Below, piece by piece: positions 52,455 to 63,710 of a DNA stretch of 64,000 bases (its first letter is position 1; each line of letters begins with the position of its first letter). Under the pieces are notes generated by a model. It saw only the letters and a program-made list of their open reading frames with translations, did no database searches and was not told the origin of the DNA. A program made the translations under genes and the position numbers. The stretch is from Mesorhizobium shangrilense (GTDB lineage Bacteria; Pseudomonadota; Alphaproteobacteria; Rhizobiales; Rhizobiaceae): NCBI RefSeq assembly GCF_040537815.1, contig NZ_JBEWSZ010000001.1, positions 2,604,001 to 2,668,000 of the forward strand, read 5' to 3'.

Positions 52455-53612
52455 ATGACGAACGCTACGCACTTGCCAACTGACGGCCTCTTTGTTGGCC
52501 GGGCCAGAACGGGTGATGCGTCGCATCCGCTTGTGGTCACCGTGCGCGACGGCACGGTTTTCGACATCACGTCGGGAGTAGCGCCAACCGTTCGCGATAT
52601 CTGCGAAATGCCGGACCCTGCCGGACACGTCCGCTCAGCCAAAGGCAAGCCGATCGGTTCGCTTGACGCGATCGCCGCCAATAGTTTCCAGTCGACGCGC
52701 GATTCCGCAAAGCCATACCTGCTCTCGCCGGTCGACCTGCAAGCGGTGAAGGCATCGGGCGTCACCTTCGTCGTCAGCCTGCTTGAACGGGTGATCGAGG
52801 AACAGGCCCGCGGTTCGGCCGAGAGGGCCGACGCCATCCGCGCCGACATTGCAGGGCTGATCGGTCACGACCTGTCGAAGCTCAAGCCCGGTTCGCCGGA
52901 AGCGATGGAGATCAAGGCCAAGCTCATCGCGCGCGGTGCCTGGTCGCAATATCTCGAAGTGGGCATCGGGCCAGACGCCGAGATCTTCACCAAATGCCAG
53001 CCAATGGCTTCGGTCGGCTTCGGCGCCGATGTCGGCCTGCATCCGGTGTCGACCTGGAACAATCCTGAACCGGAGATCGCCATGATCGCCGCCTCAAGCG
53101 GCAGGATCGTCGGCGCCACCATCGGCAACGATGTCAATCTGCGCGATGTCGAAGGACGTTCCGCGCTGCTGCTCGGCAAGGCCAAGGACAACAACGCTTC
53201 GGCCTCTCTCGGCCCTTTCATCCGCCTGTTCGACGATACGTTCTCTATCGACGATGTGAAGCGAGCCGTCGTGCGCCTCAAGGTGGAGGGCGAAGACGGC
53301 TTCTTGCTGGAAGGCGCGAGCTCGATGGCCGAGATCAGCCGTTCGCCGGAAGAACTGGTTGCCGCCGCCATAGGCTCGCATCACCAATACCCTGACGGGC
53401 TGGCGCTCTATCTCGGCACCATGTTCGTGCCATCCAAGGATCGTGGCGAGAAGGGCAAAGGCTTCACCCACAAGGTCGGCGACATCGTCACCATCTCGTC
53501 GGAGAAGTTCGGCGCGCTGGTCAACCGCGTGCGGTTGTCGCCCGATTGCCCACACTGGACCTATGGCGCCAGCCATCTCATGCGCGACCTCGCCAAGGCC
53601 GATCTCATCTAG
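52455..53612 (+). CDS. fumarylacetoacetate hydrolase family protein
   Basis: A 385-residue FAH-fold protein (start ATG at 52455). The long N-terminal part is typical of a subgroup beside sugar-acid genes; the FAH core shows the metal ligands in the ASSGRIVGATIGNDVNLRDVEGRSALLLGKAKDNNASASLGPF stretch and the C-terminal GAKGFTHKVGDIVTISSEKFGALVNRV. Related 385-residue proteins act on 2-keto-3-deoxy sugar acids such as L-2-keto-3-deoxyarabonate (dehydratase) or 2,4-diketo-3-deoxy acids. Here it is on the same strand as the SDR/ABC operon, 270 bases upstream of it, fitting a role in sugar-acid breakdown. Exact reaction unproven. Confidence 0.85.
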   Translation: MTNATHLPTDGLFVGRARTGDASHPLVVTVRDGTVFDITSGVAPTVRDICEMPDPAGHVRSAKGKPIGSLDAIAANSFQSTRDSAKPYLLSPVDLQAVKASGVTFVVSLLERVIEEQARGSAERADAIRADIAGLIGHDLSKLKPGSPEAMEIKAKLIARGAWSQYLEVGIGPDAEIFTKCQPMASVGFGADVGLHPVSTWNNPEPEIAMIAASSGRIVGATIGNDVNLRDVEGRSALLLGKAKDNNASASLGPFIRLFDDTFSIDDVKRAVVRLKVEGEDGFLLEGASSMAEISRSPEELVAAAIGSHHQYPDGLALYLGTMFVPSKDRGEKGKGFTHKVGDIVTISSEKFGALVNRVRLSPDCPHWTYGASHLMRDLAKADLI

Positions 53613-53685
53613 CCACACCGCTGAATGGGGCGCGGCCGCCGCTTGCGGCGACGACCGCAACCGTTGCCGTGTTCAGCGCAACAGT

Positions 53686-53818
53686 GGAAACGATATAAAC
53701 TGCTACGCTGCCTCTTTGCAGTCATAAAGCAATTATTTTCAAATGATTACGTGAACACCGGTTCAGCTACGCGATTCAGAGACGCTTGCCTTGACACTAG
53801 TGTTGGAAACGATATTAT
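53686..53818 (+). promoter_or_regulatory. promoter and LacI-type half-operators before the SDR-ABC operon
   Basis: TTGACA at 53791-53796, a 16-base spacer and TATTAT at 53813-53818 form a good sigma-70 promoter. Two copies of GGAAACGATAT, at 53686-53696 and 53805-53815, the latter across the -10 region, carry the same GGAAACG half-site as the perfect palindrome at 59707. The arrangement suggests repression by the LacI protein encoded at 58527-59546. Confidence 0.6.
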
Positions 53819-53881
53819 TTTTGATCAATGCGGTGGCATGACACGCGGTGTCAGCCTCGCAGGTGTCAGGGAGGAACTGGC

Positions 53882-54649
53882 ATGCGGGGGCTCAAAGGCA
53901 AGGTCGCTGCGATTACCGGCGCAGGCTCGGGGATCGGTCGCGCGGCCGCTCTGCGGCTTGGCGAGGAAGGCTGCAAGGTCGCGGTCCTCGACTGGAACGA
54001 AGACAGCGCCAAGGCAACCGCGGAGCGCATCCGCGAGGCTGGCGGCGAGGCGACTGCCATCAAGACCGACGTCAGCAACGAGCCACAGGTCGAGGCCGCA
54101 TTCGCCCAGATCGTCAAGACATTCGGCCGCCTGGACATCTTGGTTTCCAACGCCGGCATCTTTTCGGGTGAACGCGATGGCAAGGTGGACGGGCTGCCCA
54201 AGGCCGTCTGGGACGAGATCGTCGGCGTCAACCTGACGGGCATGTATCTCACCTGCAAGCATGGTGTCGCCGCCATCAAGGCCACCGCCGGCAAGGGCGC
54301 TGTGGTGCTTACGGGCTCGCCAACCGGTATGTCCGGCTGCACACCCGCCAATGTCGCCTACGGCTCCAGCAAGGGCGGCGTCCACGGACTGTCGCGCGTC
54401 ATGGCTGTCGACCATGCTCCCGAGGGCATCCGCGTCAACGTCGTGGTGCCCGGCTTCACCCTGACGCCCATCGTGCGCGAACTCGTCGCCGACCCCAAGG
54501 TCTATGAGTGGCAGGTGCAGAACATACCGTTGAAGCGCGGCGCCGAGCCGGAAGAAATAGCCGGCGCCGTGGCGTTCCTGGCGTCGGACGACGCCTCCTA
54601 CATGACGGGCTCGTTCATGTTTGTCGATGGTGGCCTGACCGCCATCTGA
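53882..54649 (+). CDS. SDR-family oxidoreductase
   Basis: A 255-residue classical short-chain dehydrogenase. It has the cofactor motif TGAGSGIGRAAALRLG near residue 11 with the acidic D in VAVLDWNEDS (NAD preference), NAG in LVSNAGIF, a catalytic YGSSK (Y-x3-K) and the C-terminal DGGLTAI. Strong GGGAGGA site; heads the operon with the CUT2 importer. It would oxidise the imported sugar or sugar alcohol to the lactone or keto form, or act later in the pathway as a 2-keto-3-deoxy acid dehydrogenase. Confidence 0.9.
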   Translation: MRGLKGKVAAITGAGSGIGRAAALRLGEEGCKVAVLDWNEDSAKATAERIREAGGEATAIKTDVSNEPQVEAAFAQIVKTFGRLDILVSNAGIFSGERDGKVDGLPKAVWDEIVGVNLTGMYLTCKHGVAAIKATAGKGAVVLTGSPTGMSGCTPANVAYGSSKGGVHGLSRVMAVDHAPEGIRVNVVVPGFTLTPIVRELVADPKVYEWQVQNIPLKRGAEPEEIAGAVAFLASDDASYMTGSFMFVDGGLTAI

Positions 54650-54720
54650 GCGATCGGGATTCCGGGCGTCTTGGCGCCCGGCCGCGCAGTGCAACCATAA
54701 CAATCAGGGAGGAACGATCA

Positions 54721-55791
54721 ATGGCCGTCAACAAGACCAGACCGATACTCGTACTCGGCGCCATCGCGCTGGCGCTCGGCATGTCGAGCGCTCATGCCGA
54801 GGACATCACCATAGGTTTCGTCGCCCATGCGCAGGGCGATCCTTTCGTCCAGCAGATCCAGGACGGCGCCCAGGCCGCCGCCACCGATCTCGGTGCCAAG
54901 CTCGTCGTCGCCCAGCAGGCAGGCGGCGCGCCGGAAGGCCAGTTGAAGCTGGTGCAGAACTTCGCCAATTCCGGCGCGCAAGGCATCGCCACATCGGTGC
55001 CCGGCGAATCCATGGCCAAGGGCCTCAACGAGATCATCGGCGGTGGCGTGCCGATCGTGCAGTTCAACCTGCTGTCCATCGCGGTCAACGCCCCCTATGT
55101 CGGCGAGAAGTCCGTCGAAAGCGGCCGTATCCTGGGGCGGATGGTGGTCGACAAGCTCGGCGGCGCCAGCGCCAAGGGCACGGTCATTCTCGGCAATTGC
55201 TTCCCCGGCTTCCCGGTTCTGGAGAACCGCGCCAAGGGCGTCGAGGAATCGCTGAAGAAGGCGCCTGGTCTGAAGGTGCTCGGTCCATTCGACGTCAAGG
55301 TTTCCGCCGTCGACAACTACAACCGCTGGGAACAGCTTTATGGCGCCAATCCGGAAGCCGTGGCGCTGATCGGTCTGTGCGCGCCGGACGTCACCAGTCT
55401 TGGCAAGCTCAACGCCGCCAATGGCGACAAGTTTGTCGCCGGCGGCTACGACTTGACCGAACTCAACCTCAAGGCGGTCAAGGAAGGCCATGCCTATGTG
55501 ACGATCGGCCAGAGCGCTTTCGTGCAGGGTTACCTGCCCGTCGCCCTGCTGGTCAATGCGATCAAGGGCGGCAAGAAGCTCAGCGCCGGTTTCTACAATG
55601 CCGGCTCGCAGATCGTCACCGCCGACAAGGTCGACATGGGCAACGGCTTGCCTTCTGTCTCATTCGATGAGGCGCAGAAGCTGGCGGCCGATCCGGCTGC
55701 GACGGCCGCCTATTACAAGGCATGGACCAAGACGCTTACCGCCGACATGCTCTCGGCAACGCCAAAGCCGATCTCCGCGGAATCCGAGTGA
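54721..55791 (+). CDS. sugar ABC transporter substrate-binding protein (CUT2)
   Basis: Periplasmic binding protein of 356 residues. Signal peptide MAVNKTRPILVLGAIALALGMSSAHA then EDITIGFVAHAQGDPFVQQIQDGAQAAATDLGAKLVVAQQAGG, the ribose/galactose-type (Peripla_BP_4) start; the second lobe is normal and ends PISAESE. A strong AGGGAGGA site precedes the ATG. It feeds the ATPase and permease encoded next. Ligand unknown, likely a monosaccharide or sugar acid or polyol. Confidence 0.9.
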   Translation: MAVNKTRPILVLGAIALALGMSSAHAEDITIGFVAHAQGDPFVQQIQDGAQAAATDLGAKLVVAQQAGGAPEGQLKLVQNFANSGAQGIATSVPGESMAKGLNEIIGGGVPIVQFNLLSIAVNAPYVGEKSVESGRILGRMVVDKLGGASAKGTVILGNCFPGFPVLENRAKGVEESLKKAPGLKVLGPFDVKVSAVDNYNRWEQLYGANPEAVALIGLCAPDVTSLGKLNAANGDKFVAGGYDLTELNLKAVKEGHAYVTIGQSAFVQGYLPVALLVNAIKGGKKLSAGFYNAGSQIVTADKVDMGNGLPSVSFDEAQKLAADPAATAAYYKAWTKTLTADMLSATPKPISAESE

Positions 55792-55858
55792 CGGCATCGG
55801 CGATCCGTTTCAAGATCAGGGGCGGCCTCGGGACCGCCCCTTACTTCGTGGGAAGATC

Positions 55859-57399
<1,541 letters not shown>

Positions 57400-57403
<4 letters not shown>

Positions 57404-58434
57404 GCAAGACCGATCTCATTCCGCCGCTCGCCGGATCGGCGGTCCACCCTGCCCGGCGCGGCTTTCGCATTCCCGAGGAAATCGGTGTCATCATCGCGCT
57501 GGTCGGGATGATGGCGATCATCGGCTTTGCCCGGCCGCGCTTCCTCAATCCGATCAACCTGTTTTCGCTGCTGGGCAACACAACGTTCCTCGGCATGCTG
57601 GCCATCGGCATGGTGTTCCTGCTCGCCATCCGCGAGATTGATCTTTCAGTCGGCTGGATGTTCAACTTCTCCGCGGTTTTCGCGGCACTGCTGATGGTCG
57701 CGGGCATCGACCCCTGGCTTGCCGCCTTTGCCGGTGTGCTGTTCGGCGCCGGCCTCGGCCTGATCAACGGGCTGATCGCGGTGACGCTGCGCCTGCCCGC
57801 CATCATCGTGACGCTGGGCACCTATTCGATGTTCCAAGGCCTGTCGCTGGTCGTCAACAAGGGGCGCGCCATCGTGCCGGCGGACCAGAGCAGCAGCTTC
57901 TTCTCGGTGATTTCCGACAAGCTGTTCGGCATCGTGCCGGTGGCAGCTCTGGTCTTCATTGCGCTGGCGTTGGCGATGCACGTCGTGCTTCATCGCACCC
58001 GCTTCGGCTACCGCGTCCAGGCGGTGGGCAGCAATCCGGAGGCCGCGGCCCATGCCGGCATTCCGACAGCCTGGGTGCGGCTGCAGACACTGGTGCTGAT
58101 GGGCGCCATATGCGGGCTTTCAGGGGTGATGTATGTCGGTTTCCGCGGCGCCATCGATCCCAACGAGGGCAGTGATTTCGTGCTGGTGGTGATTGCCGCC
58201 GTCATCATCGGCGGCACGCCGCTCTCGGGCGGTCACGGCACGATCATCGGGGCGGTGATCGGCATGATGATCATCCAGGTGATCTCGAGCGGGCTGATCT
58301 TCTTCGGCATCGATGCGACATGGAGCACATTCGTCACTGGTGCTGTAACCGTGCTGGCCGTGTCGCTCGACCGGCTGATCAAGTTCCAGCGCACAAGGCG
58401 CATCGAACGCAGCAAGGAAAATTTCCACGCCTGA
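57400..58434 (+). CDS. sugar ABC transporter permease (CUT2)
   Basis: A 344-residue inner-membrane permease with eight to ten hydrophobic segments. It carries the CUT2 permease features IREIDLSVGWMFNFSAVFAALL and LPAIIVTLGTYSMFQGLSLV, and the coupling-loop region YRVQAVGSNPEAAAHAGIPTAWVRL (EAA-like) before the last helices GGTPLSGGHGTIIGAVIG. Translation is coupled to the ATPase by an ATGA overlap. One permease gene suggests a homodimeric channel. Confidence 0.92.
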
Positions 58435-58456
58435 GGCAGGCTCTATCTTTTTGTTT

Positions 58457-58527
58457 GAGCATGATCTCTGGACAAACGGGGACCGTTTGTCCGAGAAAGC
58501 CGGATGCCACCTTTCGGGATCATGCTC
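58457..58527. repeat. rhizobial GAGCATGATC palindrome
   Basis: GAGCATGATC at 58457 and GATCATGCTC at 58518 are perfect inverted ends of a 71-base element; between them GGACAAACGG and CCGTTTGTCC make an inner ten-base-pair stem. Elements with these ends are widespread in rhizobial intergenic DNA. It may end the permease transcript; its right edge touches the lacI stop codon. Confidence 0.75.
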
Positions 58528-59546
58528 TATCGCTTCGGAACAGGCAGGCAGGATCCGCCCATGATCAGTTGCGTCGGGAATGAGATGCGTTGCGCCGGAC
58601 GATCGCTGTGGCCGCCGAGGCGTTCGAGCAGCAGCTGCGCGGCGGTGCGGCCGATTTCCTCCACGGGCCGGTCGATCAGCGTGATCGGCCCCGGATAAAG
58701 CAATGCGACGTCCGAGCGGTCGCAACCGATCAGCGAAATGTCCTGGGGCACGGATACGCCCTGCTGCTGGATGGCGCGCAACACGCCGACGAGGATACGA
58801 TTGCCCGCGGCGATGATGGCGGTCGGGCGTTCCGGCATCTGGAGCAAGGCTGTCGCCTCGCGGAAACCGAAATCCACCGACAGGCTTTGCGAACGGATCA
58901 GATCTTCCGGCACCGGCAGGCCACTGCGCTGGAACGCCTCGACGAAGCCGCGCACCCGCTCACGCCCGGGCCGGATGTCGCTGCCGGCGGTGATGATGGC
59001 GATGCGGCGATGTCCGAGTTCGATCAGGTAGCTCGTCGCCTGCCGCAATCCGGTGGCATGCTCGGTCAGCACGGCGTCGATATCGAGCGGGATATCGCGG
59101 TCGAGCAGCACCGAGGGAACGCGCAATTCCTTCAGGCGCTTGATGGTGCGGGCATCCTGTTCGTTGTTGATGGTCATGATCATGCCGTCGGCACGACCAT
59201 GCTGCAGCATGTCGATAGCGGCCGCCTCTTCGGTGGCGCGGCCGTTGGTGCTCATCAGATAGAGCGAATAGCCGCGTTGACGCATTTCCGCGTCCACCGC
59301 CTTGAAGCAACTGGCATGCCAGGGGTTGGCGATATCGTCGATGACGAAGCCGACAGTCATGGTATTGCGACGACGCATATTCTGTGCGCGCGAGTCGGGC
59401 TGGAAACCGAGCTGCTGGATCGCGGCGCGCACCTTGCCAAGCGTTCCCGGCCTGACGGTCTCAGGCGCGTTCAAACTCCGTGAAACGGTTCCGACAGAGA
59501 CGCCGGAAACGCGCGCCACATCCCGTATTGTCGCCGGCTTGTCCAT
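58527..59546 (-). CDS. LacI-family transcriptional regulator
   Basis: A 339-residue LacI/GalR regulator with a full HTH (TIRDVARVSGVSVGTVSRSLNAPETVRPGTLGKVRAAIQQLGFQP, including the hinge helix) and a periplasmic-binding-like effector domain (MTVGFVIDDIANPWHASCFKAVDAEMRQRGYSLYLM). It is convergent with the permease gene and divergent from the dehydratase gene. A perfect GAAACGTTTC operator lies 160 bases from its start, and related half-sites lie in front of the SDR operon, so it likely controls both and itself. The ATG at 59546 is preferred over 59558. Confidence 0.92.
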   Translation of the reverse strand: MDKPATIRDVARVSGVSVGTVSRSLNAPETVRPGTLGKVRAAIQQLGFQPDSRAQNMRRRNTMTVGFVIDDIANPWHASCFKAVDAEMRQRGYSLYLMSTNGRATEEAAAIDMLQHGRADGMIMTINNEQDARTIKRLKELRVPSVLLDRDIPLDIDAVLTEHATGLRQATSYLIELGHRRIAIITAGSDIRPGRERVRGFVEAFQRSGLPVPEDLIRSQSLSVDFGFREATALLQMPERPTAIIAAGNRILVGVLRAIQQQGVSVPQDISLIGCDRSDVALLYPGPITLIDRPVEEIGRTAAQLLLERLGGHSDRPAQRISFPTQLIMGGSCLPVPKR

Positions 59547-59706
59547 GCCCTTCCTCACGCAGCCCCCTTGTCGACCCCTCGGGTCAGACGTCGCATCAAG
59601 CCGCCGAAACTCATATAAAACTTGAGTCTAGCGTGTCCGAGGCCATTCGGGCAAGGAGATTAGCGACGCGCCGGCACTTGACCTCCGGAGAGCGGCCGGA
59701 CTATTC

Positions 59707-59720
59707 TGGAAACGTTTCTA
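59707..59720. promoter_or_regulatory. LacI-family operator upstream of the dehydratase gene
   Basis: A perfect ten-base palindrome GAAACGTTTC (59709-59718), with one more matched outer pair (T59707/A59720) across a G-T mismatch. The central CG is typical of LacI/GalR operators. It lies 27 bases before the dehydratase ATG and about 160 bases from the divergent lacI start. An identical palindrome sits inside the dehydratase gene at 60719. Confidence 0.8.
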
Positions 59721-59746
59721 TTTCTGCTCCAACATCAGAGTTCATC

Positions 59747-60865
59747 ATGGTCGCACAGCTGAAGATCGAACGCATAGAATGCGTGCCGCTTTGCATGCCC
59801 CTGCCCCGCACGTTCCGGGGCAGCAATTATTTCATGACCCACCGCTGCACGATCATCACCCGCATCTACACCTCGCAGGGAATTGTCGGCGAGGTCTACA
59901 ATGGCGACGAATTCGAAACCCAGGCCGAGGTGGTCAGGATCATCCTCGATGAAATCCAGCCGCTGCTGATCGGCAAGGACGCCTTCAACATCGAAGGCTG
60001 CTGGGAAGCGATGCGCAAGCCGAGCTACAACATACTGCGCGACCGCAAGCTTGCCATGTGCGCGCAGGCCTGTGTCGACAGCGCGCTGTGGGACACGGTC
60101 GGCAAGGCGCTGGACGTGCCTCTGTACAAGCTCTGGGGCGGCTACAAGGACAAGCTCCCGGTCATTTGCATCGCCGGATATTATGAGGAAAACAAGACTT
60201 TAGCCGATTTCGGCCGCGAGATGGAGCAGATCCGCGCCAGTGGCTATGCTGGCTGCAAGTTCAAGGTTGGCGGCCGCACGCCGAAGGAGGATGCTGAACG
60301 CGTGCGGGCTGCACGTAGTGCGGTGGGCGACGACTTCACACTGCTGGTCGATGCCAACCAGGGCTGGAGCCTGGCGGAAGCCGTCGCGTTTTCGCGCCTT
60401 GCCGCAGACCTCAACATCCGCTGGTTCGAGGAGCCGGTGCGCTGGTACAATGACCGGCTCGACATGGCGGCGGCCCGCAACCAGACGGGCATTCCGATCG
60501 CCGCCGGGCAGAGCGAGATCAGCCGCGCCGGCTGCCGCGACCTGATGATGTCCGGCGCCATCGACGTCTGCAATTTCGACGCCAGCTGGGGCGGCGGGCC
60601 AACAGAGTGGCGCCGCGTCGCAGCACTTGCCTCCTGCTTCACGGTCGAGATGGGCCACCACGAGGAGCCGCAGATATCCGCCCACCTGCTGGCCTCGATT
60701 CCGAATGGCACATATTTGGAAACGTTTCACCCGGACCGCGATCCGATGTTCTACGCGCTCGTCGCCAACCGGTCGAAATTCGACAATGGCACCTACGACG
60801 TGCCGCAAGGCGCCGGCTTCGGACTTGTGCTCGATCAGACCACGATCGGGAAGTACCGTGTCTAG
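59747..60865 (+). CDS. enolase-superfamily (MR/MLE) sugar-acid dehydratase-like enzyme
   Basis: A 372-residue enolase-superfamily protein. The barrel shows GCKFKVGG (the K-x-K-like catalytic pair, second Lys likely acting), DANQGW (first metal Asp), WFEEPV (metal Glu), AGQSEIS (third metal residue position, Glu) and VEMGHHEEPQ (His-Glu region). The wider sequence fits the mandelate racemase/muconate lactonising subgroup that dehydrates aldonic acids such as galactonate, fuconate or rhamnonate. Divergent from lacI, with a palindromic operator in front and a second, identical, one inside the gene. Substrate unproven. Confidence 0.86.
   Translation: MVAQLKIERIECVPLCMPLPRTFRGSNYFMTHRCTIITRIYTSQGIVGEVYNGDEFETQAEVVRIILDEIQPLLIGKDAFNIEGCWEAMRKPSYNILRDRKLAMCAQACVDSALWDTVGKALDVPLYKLWGGYKDKLPVICIAGYYEENKTLADFGREMEQIRASGYAGCKFKVGGRTPKEDAERVRAARSAVGDDFTLLVDANQGWSLAEAVAFSRLAADLNIRWFEEPVRWYNDRLDMAAARNQTGIPIAAGQSEISRAGCRDLMMSGAIDVCNFDASWGGGPTEWRRVAALASCFTVEMGHHEEPQISAHLLASIPNGTYLETFHPDRDPMFYALVANRSKFDNGTYDVPQGAGFGLVLDQTTIGKYRV
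60717..60730. promoter_or_regulatory. intragenic LacI-type operator
   Basis: GAAACGTTTC at 60719-60728, identical to the operator at 59709, in the 3' part of the dehydratase gene (coding LETFH). It lies 1010 bp from the upstream palindrome, so it could act as a distal auxiliary operator for looping, like lac O2, or simply be a coding coincidence. Confidence 0.45.
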
Positions 60866-60913
60866 AGCGCGGCGGTCTGAACGGATTCATGGACGCGCTT
60901 TAGGTCTTTGTTT

Positions 60914-60960
60914 TATGCATGTCGTTCACCCAAACCGGGCCACTTTTGGGCGACATGCAC
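60914..60960. repeat. rhizobial GCATGTCG palindrome
   Basis: GCATGTCG at 60918-60925 and CGACATGC at 60951-60958 are inverted ends around a CCCAAA...TTTGGG inner part. This is a dispersed rhizobial intergenic repeat type. It lies between the convergent dehydratase and ABC ATPase genes. Confidence 0.72.
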
Positions 60961-61048
60961 CAGGCAGCGCCTACGGATCAGAAGCGCCACCGCTAGCCGC
61001 GGCGGTTGGTTGAATGGTCTTTTCGGAAATCCCTGTTCCCGAATTTCC

Positions 61049-62560
61049 TTACGCGGCCTCGCCCTTGCGGCTTTCCTGCTCAAGGCGCGTGATGTCGGTC
61101 GCCAGTTGCTCGACCTGTGCATAGTCGGCGATCCGCAGCGAAGGCGCCATGGCACCGTCCGCCACGACATGGACCCGATCGGCGGCTTCGTAGACCTCCA
61201 GCACTTCGGTGCAGAAAATCACCACCGTGTTGCCCTGGTCGGCATAGTCGCGCAGCAGGCGATAGATCTCGGCCTTGCTGTGGATGTCGACGCCGCGCGT
61301 CGGCTCTTCGAGCAGCAGCAGTTTTGGCGCGCAATGCAGCGCTTGGGCGATCGCCACCTTCTGCTGGTTGCCGCCTGACAGCGAGCGGATTTCCTGGGTC
61401 GTGGTACGTGTCTTGACCAGAAAACGGCTGACGGCGGCGGCGGCCATCTCGCGCATCTTGCGCTTTCTCAGCATCAGTCCGAAGCCGGCGATTTCGGGAT
61501 AGCCGAGCCGGACCAGCAGGTTCTCGCCGACGGAGAAATTGCTGTAGAGGCTGAGCTGCCGTGTCGCCGGCACATAGGCGGTGCATTGGCGCAAGGCGAC
61601 ATCGCCTGACAGGCCGGAGATCTCGACCGTTCCGTTGCAGCGCTCGAGGCCAGCCAGTGAGCGCAGCAATTCGCGGGAACCCGAGCCTTCGACGCCAACC
61701 AGGGCGATGATCTCGCCGGCCTTGCCGTCCAGTTCGATGCCGCGAAAGGCCTTTCGATGTGTCCAATCGCATACCGAGAACAACAGCCCCGACGACGACG
61801 GCGCGGCAGGGTTGCGCTTGTCCCCGTCGCCGTGAACCGTGCCGCTGTCGGTCACCAATTGACGAGCCAGGCCGTCCTCGGTCAGTGACTCACCCTCAAG
61901 CATGGTGCGAACGCGACCGTCCCGCACGACGGCGACGCGCTTGCAATGCTGGACGAGATCGCCCAGCCGATGCGTGACAAGAAGAACGATGCGCCCGGCA
62001 GCCGCGATCTTGTGCATCTCGCGGAACAGCTCGTCCGATTCATCGGCGGTCAGCGCTGAATTGGGCTCGTCGAACAGGAACACCCGGGAATCGCGTGCGA
62101 CGGCGCGGGCAATCTCGGTGCGCTGCTGGGTGGCCAGCGAACACTCCGCGAGCAACCGATCCTTGAGATGTCCGATGCCAAGCGCATCCATGACCCTGGC
62201 ATCGGCCGCGCCGAGGCGCGGCTTGCCGGAACCGGTGCCTTCACGCCCGACCAGGACATTCTGCGCCACGGTCAAGTTCGGGAAAAGCTGCGGCTCTTGA
62301 TGCACGACGGCGACCGCGTGCCAGTCAACAGTCGGCGACCATGGATTGCCGTCGAAGGTCAGTTCACCCCCATCGGGCCGCTCCTCGCCGGCGATGATGC
62401 GGATCAGGGTGCTCTTGCCGGCGCCGTTCGGTCCGGCGATGCCCAGCACCTCGCCGGGCCGAATATCGAGATCGACGCCATTGAGCGCGATGGTGCTGCC
62501 ATAACGTTTGGTGACCCCGCGAATGCTTATGCCCGAGGCATTCGGTTGTGGCGCCGTCAT
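61049..62560 (-). CDS. sugar ABC transporter ATPase, two NBDs (CUT2, second system)
   Basis: A 503-residue tandem ABC ATPase. First NBD: Walker A GPNGAGKSTL near residue 43, Q-loop HQEPQLFPN, a poor signature CSLATQQRTEIARAVA, Walker B VFLFDEP, H-loop VTHR. Second NBD: degenerate Walker A GVEGSGSRELL, LSGGNQQKVAIAQAL, and Walker B LLLLEEPTRGVD, in which the usual Asp is Glu. The ATG at 62560 overlaps the permease stop (ATGA). Paired with the permease and binding protein that follow toward the right edge. Confidence 0.93.
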   Translation of the reverse strand: MTAPQPNASGISIRGVTKRYGSTIALNGVDLDIRPGEVLGIAGPNGAGKSTLIRIIAGEERPDGGELTFDGNPWSPTVDWHAVAVVHQEPQLFPNLTVAQNVLVGREGTGSGKPRLGAADARVMDALGIGHLKDRLLAECSLATQQRTEIARAVARDSRVFLFDEPNSALTADESDELFREMHKIAAAGRIVLLVTHRLGDLVQHCKRVAVVRDGRVRTMLEGESLTEDGLARQLVTDSGTVHGDGDKRNPAAPSSSGLLFSVCDWTHRKAFRGIELDGKAGEIIALVGVEGSGSRELLRSLAGLERCNGTVEISGLSGDVALRQCTAYVPATRQLSLYSNFSVGENLLVRLGYPEIAGFGLMLRKRKMREMAAAAVSRFLVKTRTTTQEIRSLSGGNQQKVAIAQALHCAPKLLLLEEPTRGVDIHSKAEIYRLLRDYADQGNTVVIFCTEVLEVYEAADRVHVVADGAMAPSLRIADYAQVEQLATDITRLEQESRKGEAA

Positions 62561-63609
62561 GCCGCCCTGCTCTTGCGCAACTTGGTCAGGAACAGGTCGA
62601 GCGCCACGGCGCCGATGGTCACCGCACCGAGGAATATCTGCTGCACGTGAGGTCCGGGCGAGAGCAGCGCCAGGCCAATCTGTAATTCCGCGAGCAGCAG
62701 CGCCCCGCCGAGCGTACCAATGATGGTGCCCTTGCCGCCGGCCAGGCTGGCGCCGCCGATGATGACGGCGGCGAACACAGGGAATGTCTGCGACAGGCCG
62801 ATGTCGGGCTGGCTGGTCTGGATGAAAGAGAAATCGAGGATGCCCGCGATAGAGGCGAGGATCGAACACAGGATGAAGGCCAGGATCTTGTAGCGGTTGA
62901 CCGGCAGGCGGGCGAGCCTGCCGGCTTCCGGGTTGCCACCGATGGCCATCAGGCGGAAGCCGAACAGCGAACGGTGCAGCAGGAAGCCGACGACAACCGC
63001 AAGGCCAAGCATCCAGAAGATTTCGATCGACAGGCTGTATTTGCCGATGTTCTGGGTCAGCCCGATGAAGAAATTGAGCTCGCCCTGATTGACCGTGCCT
63101 CCGGGCGGCGGATAGTTCGGGTTGAACGTGCCGGTATTGCTGATCCAGAGCGACAGGCCGTAGAGCAGATTGTAGCTGCCGAGCGTGACGATGAAGGACG
63201 GTATCTTGAACCTGGTCACCAGAAAGCCGTTGAACAGGCCGACCAGAATGCCGACGCCGATGGCGATCGGGATCGCCAGATAGACCGACACGCCCATCAC
63301 GATCCAGACGACGGCAAGCGTGTTCGCCGCAAGCCCATACATGGCGCCGAAGGAGAGGTCGATCTCACCGACGACGATGACCAGTGTCAGTCCCATCGCC
63401 ATGATCGCCACCGAGCTCATCGCCCGCAGGACAGAGACGGCGAGGTTCGGATTGGCGAAGTTGGGATTGATGAAAATGAACACCAGCGCCACGGCGATGA
63501 CGGCGGCGAACAGGCCGCCAACGCGCAAGGCAGCGTCGAGCGTCGCCTTGCCGGCCGCGGAGAATCCCTGACGTGGCGGGGCGGGCTGCGTGGTGTCGCT
63601 TGAACTCAT
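62557..63609 (-). CDS. sugar ABC transporter permease (CUT2, second system)
   Basis: A 350-residue permease with about nine hydrophobic segments. It has VIVVGEIDLSFGAMYGLAANTLAVVW and IPSFIVTLGSYNLLYGLSLW, GFRLMAIGGNPEAGRLARLPVNRYKI (coupling loop) and IIGGASLAGGKGTIIGTLGG. GAGGACAGGT before the ATG at 63609 serves as ribosome binding site. Its gene is the middle of a binding protein-permease-ATPase operon. Confidence 0.92.
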   Translation of the reverse strand: MSSSDTTQPAPPRQGFSAAGKATLDAALRVGGLFAAVIAVALVFIFINPNFANPNLAVSVLRAMSSVAIMAMGLTLVIVVGEIDLSFGAMYGLAANTLAVVWIVMGVSVYLAIPIAIGVGILVGLFNGFLVTRFKIPSFIVTLGSYNLLYGLSLWISNTGTFNPNYPPPGGTVNQGELNFFIGLTQNIGKYSLSIEIFWMLGLAVVVGFLLHRSLFGFRLMAIGGNPEAGRLARLPVNRYKILAFILCSILASIAGILDFSFIQTSQPDIGLSQTFPVFAAVIIGGASLAGGKGTIIGTLGGALLLAELQIGLALLSPGPHVQQIFLGAVTIGAVALDLFLTKLRKSRAA

Positions 63610-63710
63610 ACCTGTCCTCAATCTCGTCGTTCCCGGTACGGCCCAAGGGATGGTGGGCCTGAATCGATCGAGCCGCAAGCTGCGGCTCGATCCTTCATTT
63701 TGAACGGCTT